The notes under the pieces: generated by a model
Database searches by the model: none
What the model was told of the DNA's origin: nothing
What the model saw: only the letters and a program-made list of their open reading frames with translations
Translations under genes and position numbers: made by a program
NCBI GenBank assembly: GCA_036272735.1
Contig: DATAYF010000388.1
Location: 1 to 9,010, forward strand
Origin: DATAYF01 sp036272735
Lineage (GTDB): Bacteria > Chloroflexota > Ktedonobacteria > Ktedonobacterales > Ktedonobacteraceae
Direction: 5' to 3'
DNA: 9,010 nt
In this document: positions 5,574 through 9,010 of the stretch, piece after piece
How the letters are laid out: each line of letters opens with the position of its first letter
How positions within the stretch are numbered: position 1 is the stretch's first letter

Positions 5574-7244
5574 TTATGCATTTTTAACGTTCTCATGCTC
5601 TTGCTTGCTTAGCCTTGCCTGTTGCAATACCCAGACTTCGCCCCCAAAACGTTGGATAAACCAGCGGTCGTGCGAGATGGCGATGACCGGGCCGGGGAAC
5701 ATTTGCAGTGCCGACTCGAAGGCTTCTAGCACGTCCAGGCTGATATAGTTGGTTGGTTCGTCGAGCAAGAGCATGTTTGGCCTCGCCGCCAACAGGCGTG
5801 CAATCTCCAATTTGCGCCGTTGCCCCATGCTAAGCTGCCGTACCTTTTTGTGCATATCATCGAGACGAAAAAGCCCATATCCGATTAAACGGCCAACGAA
5901 TTCGCTCTCGTACCCAACCTGGCCGTAGCGGTAGGCGTCGATAACGCTGGTGTCAAGGTCGGCGAAAAAGGGATCTTGTGGCAGGTAGCCTACCCGCGCT
6001 CCTTCTGTAATATGTATTGTTCCACTGTCTGCTTGCTCCTGGCCCATAATCAACCTGAAGAGCGTCGTTTTTCCGGCTCCGTTCTCCCCCACCAGCATCA
6101 TACGCGCTCGTGGTCCTATGGTCAGGTCGATATGCTCGAACAGGGTGCGTTCGTCAAAACGCTTGCTGATCTGCTCAAGGCGTATAACCTCTTGCGATTG
6201 CATGGGATCACCGTGAAATTGCGAACTGACGCGCAGTATTTCCGGTGGCTTGGGAATGGGATCGGCCTCGATGCGCTCCAACAACACCTCGGCCTGGTGG
6301 ATCTTGCTTGTTGAACTGCTTTGTACATTTTGTTCGAAGAAGTGACGCGCAAATTTATCATTATCGCGTGCTGGACGGCTCTGGGTGCGTAGTACGGCTC
6401 TCTTGGCCGCCTTGATGCGCTCCCTCAACGCCACAATCTCCTCCTGTTGGCGCTGGTAATCCTCCTCCCACTTGATGCGTTCCTGCGCTTTGGCCTGCAC
6501 GTACGCGTCGTAGTTACCCTCATATATTTTGAGCTTGTGGTCGTACTCATCAATCTCAAAAATGCGGTTGATGGCCCGGTTGAGAAACTGCCGGTCGTGC
6601 GAGACGAGCACCACCGCGCCCGTGTAGCTGGCAAGGTACGTCTCCAACCATGCTATGCTGGCGAAGTCGAGATGGTTGGTTGGCTCGTCCAGCAGCAAGA
6701 TATCGGGAGCACGCAGCAGCAGGATGGCTAAACCAATACGTGCCTTTTCGCCCCCGGAAAGTCTGCTCATCTCCTGCTCACGATCCAGGTAATCGATATG
6801 CAGGCCCGCCATGACCGTGGCGATTTTGTGGTCCAGGTCGTAACCTCCCAGGTCTTGAAATCTAATAGAGACATTATTATATTCGGCGAGCAAGTCCGCT
6901 AACTGCTCTTCGCTTGCCTGACCCATAGCTGTTTCGAGTTGGTGCATACGCTCTTCCAGTCGACGCACATTGCCGAGCGCTTGCAGTATCAAGTCCTGGA
7001 TGCTTTGCCCGTAAAATTCGGGGGTTGTTTGTGGCAAGTAGCCGGGTTCGCTTGCAGGTCCAAAGGCAACATGCCCCGTATCAGCTTCCTCGTAGCCGGT
7101 CAGGATGCGCAGCAGCGTCGATTTGCCCACGCCGTTGGGCCCAATAATGCCGCTACGCTCGTGAGCATTGACCACAAACGAAACGTCGTCCAACACGTTG
7201 ATTGCGCCGTATGATTTGGAAAGGTTTCGTACCGTTAATAACAT
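5574..7244 (-). CDS. ABC-F family ATPase, probable ribosome-acting translation or antibiotic-protection factor
   Basis: A 556-residue protein with two ABC cassettes and no membrane segments. The start at 7244 has GAGG 8 nt upstream; an ATG at 7280 in the same frame would add 12 residues that lie over the proposed leader stem. Cassette 1: Walker A GPNGVGKST (35-43), signature LSGGE (162-166), Walker B LLLDEPTNHLD with Glu187, His216. An interdomain linker (about 232-345) is charged and helical, as in the segment that contacts P-site tRNA in ABC-F proteins. Cassette 2: Walker A GENGAGKTT (386-394), signature LSMGQ (471-475), Walker B LLLDEPTNYISLD with Glu496, His525. ABC-F proteins bind the ribosomal E site, and several release macrolides, lincosamides or pleuromutilins. 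Whether this one is a housekeeping or a resistance type cannot be told from the protein alone, but the attenuator-like leader favours antibiotic-inducible protection. Seven Ts follow the stop (5566-5560) without a GC-rich hairpin. Confidence 0.92.
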   Translation of the reverse strand: MLLTVRNLSKSYGAINVLDDVSFVVNAHERSGIIGPNGVGKSTLLRILTGYEEADTGHVAFGPASEPGYLPQTTPEFYGQSIQDLILQALGNVRRLEERMHQLETAMGQASEEQLADLLAEYNNVSIRFQDLGGYDLDHKIATVMAGLHIDYLDREQEMSRLSGGEKARIGLAILLLRAPDILLLDEPTNHLDFASIAWLETYLASYTGAVVLVSHDRQFLNRAINRIFEIDEYDHKLKIYEGNYDAYVQAKAQERIKWEEDYQRQQEEIVALRERIKAAKRAVLRTQSRPARDNDKFARHFFEQNVQSSSTSKIHQAEVLLERIEADPIPKPPEILRVSSQFHGDPMQSQEVIRLEQISKRFDERTLFEHIDLTIGPRARMMLVGENGAGKTTLFRLIMGQEQADSGTIHITEGARVGYLPQDPFFADLDTSVIDAYRYGQVGYESEFVGRLIGYGLFRLDDMHKKVRQLSMGQRRKLEIARLLAARPNMLLLDEPTNYISLDVLEAFESALQMFPGPVIAISHDRWFIQRFGGEVWVLQQARLSKQEHENVKNA

Positions 7245-7249
7245 AGAAT

Positions 7250-7324
7250 GCACCTCAATTCGAGTAGTAATTTGTATCAAAAAAGGATGGTGTGAAATCT
7301 CGAATCGATTACTGCGCGAGGTGC
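7250..7324 (-). promoter_or_regulatory. Leader stem that masks the ABC-F ribosome binding site (putative translational attenuator)
   Basis: In the minus-strand transcript GCACCTC (7324-7318) is the exact complement of GAGGTGC (7256-7250), which contains the GAGG Shine-Dalgarno of the ABC-F gene. A second block ATTCGAG (7305-7299) pairs perfectly with CTCGAAT (7264-7258). The two 7-bp helices are joined by a 12-nt bulge on the 5' side and one base on the 3' side, with a loop of about 34 nt. The stem leaves the ABC-F start masked. The last base of the upstream small frame's stop codon overlaps the first base of GCACCTC, so a ribosome held near the end of that frame would cover the masking strand and free the site. 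The structure is seen in the sequence; the mechanism is inferred from leaders of erm and ABC-F resistance genes. Confidence 0.6.
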
Positions 7325-7371
7325 TACATCATAGAGGCAGGTGAGCAGACAGCTCTGCGTCGGTAGTCCAT
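7324..7371 (-). CDS. Putative 15-residue leader peptide of the ABC-F gene
   Basis: ATG at 7371 to TAG at 7326-7324 encodes MDYRRRAVCSPASMM. No Shine-Dalgarno is visible upstream (CAGCAGC precedes the ATG). However, TATAAC at 7383-7378 on the minus strand lies 6 nt before the ATG and would, as a -10 element, place transcription start at or near the A of the ATG, which would make a leaderless frame. The clustered arginines and the stop abutting the masking strand suit a stalling peptide. A frame this short can arise by chance; its position is the main support. Confidence 0.42.
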   Translation of the reverse strand: MDYRRRAVCSPASMM

Positions 7372-7812
7372 GCTGCTGTTATACAAAAGGATGATGGCAA
7401 TGAGGGGAATAGGATGCTACCTGGCTATGAGCACACTTTCCAGCAGTAAGCGATTGCGAACAAAGGCGTCGTCAACAAGTGGTTCCATCCATGCACGTAT
7501 AAAAAACGGTAGGAGATCAGGTGACGAGCCGCTTACTGTCGGTGAATTCTGCTCATAGCTACAAGTTACAAACTCCTTGGGGGAATGATTTACTACTGCG
7601 TAAAACTATACACGAATGGCAGAGAAAAATCAAGCGTTTGAAACTCCAACCCCTTCATCAATCGTTACCATGATGTAAGCTGCGCATGCTACCACGCCCT
7701 TATTTCGGCTGATTTCAAATGCTTTCTTAAAAAATAAAGCGTGCCAGTGTGCTGTCGTTTCGAATGATTTCAAAAGATGAAGATAGTATAAGCGGTAGAA
7801 ATGGAGTTTCCC
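7372..7812. other. Divergent intergenic region between the ABC-F leader and the plus-strand stress operon
   Basis: About 440 bp with no convincing gene. It holds a possible -10 (TATAAC, minus strand, 7383-7378) for the ABC-F leader at one end. At the other end, for the plus strand, it holds TATAAG (7787-7792) as a possible -10 and GGAG (7803-7806) as ribosome site. Between about 7400 and 7700 nothing further is recognised. Confidence 0.5.
7703..7776 (+). promoter_or_regulatory. Pair of 19-bp direct repeats upstream of the CMSCGC/Hsp20 operon
   Basis: TTTCGGCTGATTTCAAATG (7703-7721) and TTTCGAATGATTTCAAAAG (7758-7776) agree at 16 of 19 positions, sharing TTTCG and TGATTTCAAA, with starts 55 bp apart. 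The second copy ends 10 bp before the candidate -10 TATAAG and so covers the -35 zone. This placement fits binding sites for an activator or alternative sigma factor. No named regulator is recognised. Confidence 0.4.
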
Positions 7813-8388
7813 ATGTGTATGAGCTGTGGATGTAACAAACCAAATGACAATCACGGTGATGCGCGCAATATTACGTTGCAAGATATAAAAACACGCAATA
7901 TCTCGATGCATGAAATTGAAGACGCGGCGCGTGCCGCCAATATCACGCCCGAAGAAGTCATCAAACATATCGAGAGCATCACGCCGGAGAACGTCCCTCA
8001 TCACGCCTGGGGCGAGATGAGGGACGAGCCTGGCCCTGCCGATACCGACTATGGCGTGTCACAGAGCGGCGACGAGCGGTCAACGCAGACGTATCCTGAG
8101 AAGGACACGCTGGTGCACCACACCGATGAGCAAGGGGATCAGCATCTCATGCGTGATGGCTATGCCGAGACGCAGGGGAGCGGCTACGGGGAAACGGAGT
8201 CGCAGCAGGGTAGTACACATAGTAAGGCGCAGGAAGGGTATGATCCTGCACATAGTGGCGTCAGACACTCAAAAAATCGTCCAGGTGAGCGTGTCGATAC
8301 ACCAGGACGAGAAACGGGAACAGCCTGGAGTGAACGTTTAGAAAGTGGTGAAACGGACACTCCTGATCGTGGCAATCCGGCTAATTAG
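7813..8388 (+). CDS. CMSCGC-motif small protein with a long disordered hydrophilic tail
   Basis: A 191-residue protein. The start at 7813 is chosen because GGAG lies 6 nt upstream; the earlier ATG at 7801 would lie on the ribosome site. It opens with MCMSCGCNKPNDNHGD, placing Cys2, Cys5 and Cys7 close together as in a metal-binding or redox cysteine knot; this opening is seen in small proteins of related bacteria whose role is not established to my knowledge. Residues about 21-60 are helical and amphipathic (ITLQDIKTRN, MHEIEDAARAANITPEEVIKHI). From about 68 to the end the chain is rich in Gly, Glu, Asp, Ser, Thr, Gln and His with very few hydrophobic residues, which predicts an intrinsically disordered, hydrophilin-like tail. 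The Hsp20 gene follows 47 bp later on the same strand, suggesting a shared stress-protection role. No enzymatic function is proposed. Confidence 0.82.
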   Translation: MCMSCGCNKPNDNHGDARNITLQDIKTRNISMHEIEDAARAANITPEEVIKHIESITPENVPHHAWGEMRDEPGPADTDYGVSQSGDERSTQTYPEKDTLVHHTDEQGDQHLMRDGYAETQGSGYGETESQQGSTHSKAQEGYDPAHSGVRHSKNRPGERVDTPGRETGTAWSERLESGETDTPDRGNPAN

Positions 8389-8435
8389 CCTGGATCCTAA
8401 ACGTGTTAGCGTACAGTAAAAAGGAGCGTTCGCAT

Positions 8436-8831
8436 ATGCAAGAGCAAGAGAAAGTGCAACAAGTTCCTGTAAAGATGTATCGCACTCCTGATCGTCTGAT
8501 GGTTGCTGCTCCCATGCCTGGTATGGAGCCTTGTGATGTGCTCGTCCAGGTAGAGCAGGCCAATCGCTTGATTATTCGCGGCAAGGTGCGTGCTCTGCTC
8601 AAAAATACCAAAGAACTACTGATGGATGAGTGGAGCGTTGGTATTTATTATCGTGAACTCACCCTCCCGAACGCGGTTGATGGTGCCAATGCTAACGTGA
8701 CGTATGGGAATGGTGTGCTGGTGGTAGCGCTACCCATCAGCGAACGAACGACTCCTGCCACGCTGACCATGGACAAAACCGCCACTGCTCACGGTGATCA
8801 CGTAGGAAATGCGGGCCACCCGGTTGCATGA
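8436..8831 (+). CDS. Hsp20/alpha-crystallin family small heat-shock protein
   Basis: A 131-residue protein. The ATG at 8436 is preceded by AAGGAG at 9 nt; an upstream ATG at 8403 would add 11 residues and leave the ribosome site inside the gene. The alpha-crystallin domain runs from about residue 10 to 103: VKMYRTPDRLMVAAPMPGM, DVLVQVEQANRLIIRGKV, the strand YYRELTLPNAVDGANANVTYGNG and the typical NGVLVVALP (92-100). Small heat-shock proteins hold unfolding proteins in a refoldable state without ATP. The N-terminal arm is very short (about 10 residues) and the C-terminal tail (104-131) lacks the I-x-I/V motif that usually links dimers into larger assemblies, so small oligomers are likely. It follows the CMSCGC gene and is closed by a strong terminator, consistent with a two-gene operon. 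Confidence 0.88.
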   Translation: MQEQEKVQQVPVKMYRTPDRLMVAAPMPGMEPCDVLVQVEQANRLIIRGKVRALLKNTKELLMDEWSVGIYYRELTLPNAVDGANANVTYGNGVLVVALPISERTTPATLTMDKTATAHGDHVGNAGHPVA

Positions 8832-8951
8832 TACTCTAGCAAACTCCCGTCCAGATATGGTACAGTAGTATCAATAGCAAAACGAAAAAATCTGGTGATG
8901 GAGCTCGCCTGGTTAAAGATATCCTTTAGCTAAACCGCAGCGCAGCTAATG

Positions 8952-8993
8952 GCTCCTGATAATACGCATCGCGTGTTATCAGGAGCTTTTTTT
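8952..8993 (+). terminator. Strong intrinsic terminator of the plus-strand operon
   Basis: GCTCCTGATAATACGC (8952-8967) pairs with GCGTGTTATCAGGAGC (8971-8986): 16 bp with one T-G wobble and an ATC loop, followed at once by seven Ts (8987-8993). It works in the plus direction only, because the opposite side lacks a T run. It lies 120 bp after the Hsp20 stop; the space between holds no recognisable gene. Confidence 0.93.
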
Positions 8994-9010
8994 GTGCCTT
9001 AGACCTGCTA

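Noticed and set aside
7265..7298. T run within the ABC-F leader loop as a transcription attenuator
   Set aside because: The six Ts (7284-7279) are not preceded by a stable hairpin; masking of the ribosome site is the better explanation.
7370..7558. Plus-strand open frame of 62 codons in the divergent intergenic region
   Set aside because: No ribosome site before its ATG, low-complexity Ser/Arg/Lys content and no recognisable motif.
7630..8004. Minus-strand open frame of 124 codons
   Set aside because: It overlaps the promoter and first third of the CMSCGC gene, which has a good ribosome site and a recognisable opening.

Overview
The window reads as bacterial chromosome of moderate GC. The gene types suggest a Ktedonobacter-like member of the Chloroflexota: a Tat/lipoprotein WD40 protein, a DUF4096-type IS5 transposase, an IS66 element with a single transposase gene, a stand-alone heme sensor with a C-terminal helix-turn-helix, and a CMSCGC-type small protein beside an Hsp20. 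This assignment comes from recognising protein styles, not from a marker gene, and is held at moderate confidence. No rRNA, tRNA or CRISPR array was seen.

Layout. (1) Positions 1-1693, minus strand: a five-helix membrane protein (1154-1693) followed by a secreted, lipid-anchored WD40-repeat protein (1-1100) that runs off the left edge. (2) Positions 1851-4283: two insertion sequences side by side, 35 bp apart. The first is an apparently complete IS5-family element with 18/20 bp inverted ends. The second is an IS66-family element with clear ends, whose transposase gene carries a 14-bp duplication frameshift and two in-frame stops. (3) Positions 4284-4583: non-coding DNA with four short perfect dyads in about 150 bp, possibly the relic of an IS605/TnpB right end. 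(4) Positions 4584-7371, minus strand: an ABC-F translation factor (5574-7244) and, downstream, an H-NOX-like heme sensor fused to a winged-helix domain (4584-5426). A compact set of overlapping palindromes (5505-5544) lies between them. (5) Positions 7813-8993, plus strand: a CMSCGC protein with a long disordered hydrophilic tail and an Hsp20 chaperone, closed by a strong intrinsic terminator.

The most interesting signal is in front of the ABC-F gene. A 15-codon open frame (MDYRRRAVCSPASMM, 7371 down to 7324) ends exactly on a GCACCTC segment. That segment is perfectly complementary to the ABC-F Shine-Dalgarno region, and a second 7-bp block extends the stem. This is the layout of a translational attenuator of the kind known for ribosome-targeting antibiotic resistance genes, and it suggests the ABC-F protein is an inducible ribosome-protection factor. 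The second notable item is the H-NOX-wHTH fusion, which looks like a one-component gas or redox-responsive transcription regulator with a likely autoregulatory operator. The two plus-strand genes look like a small stress-protection operon.
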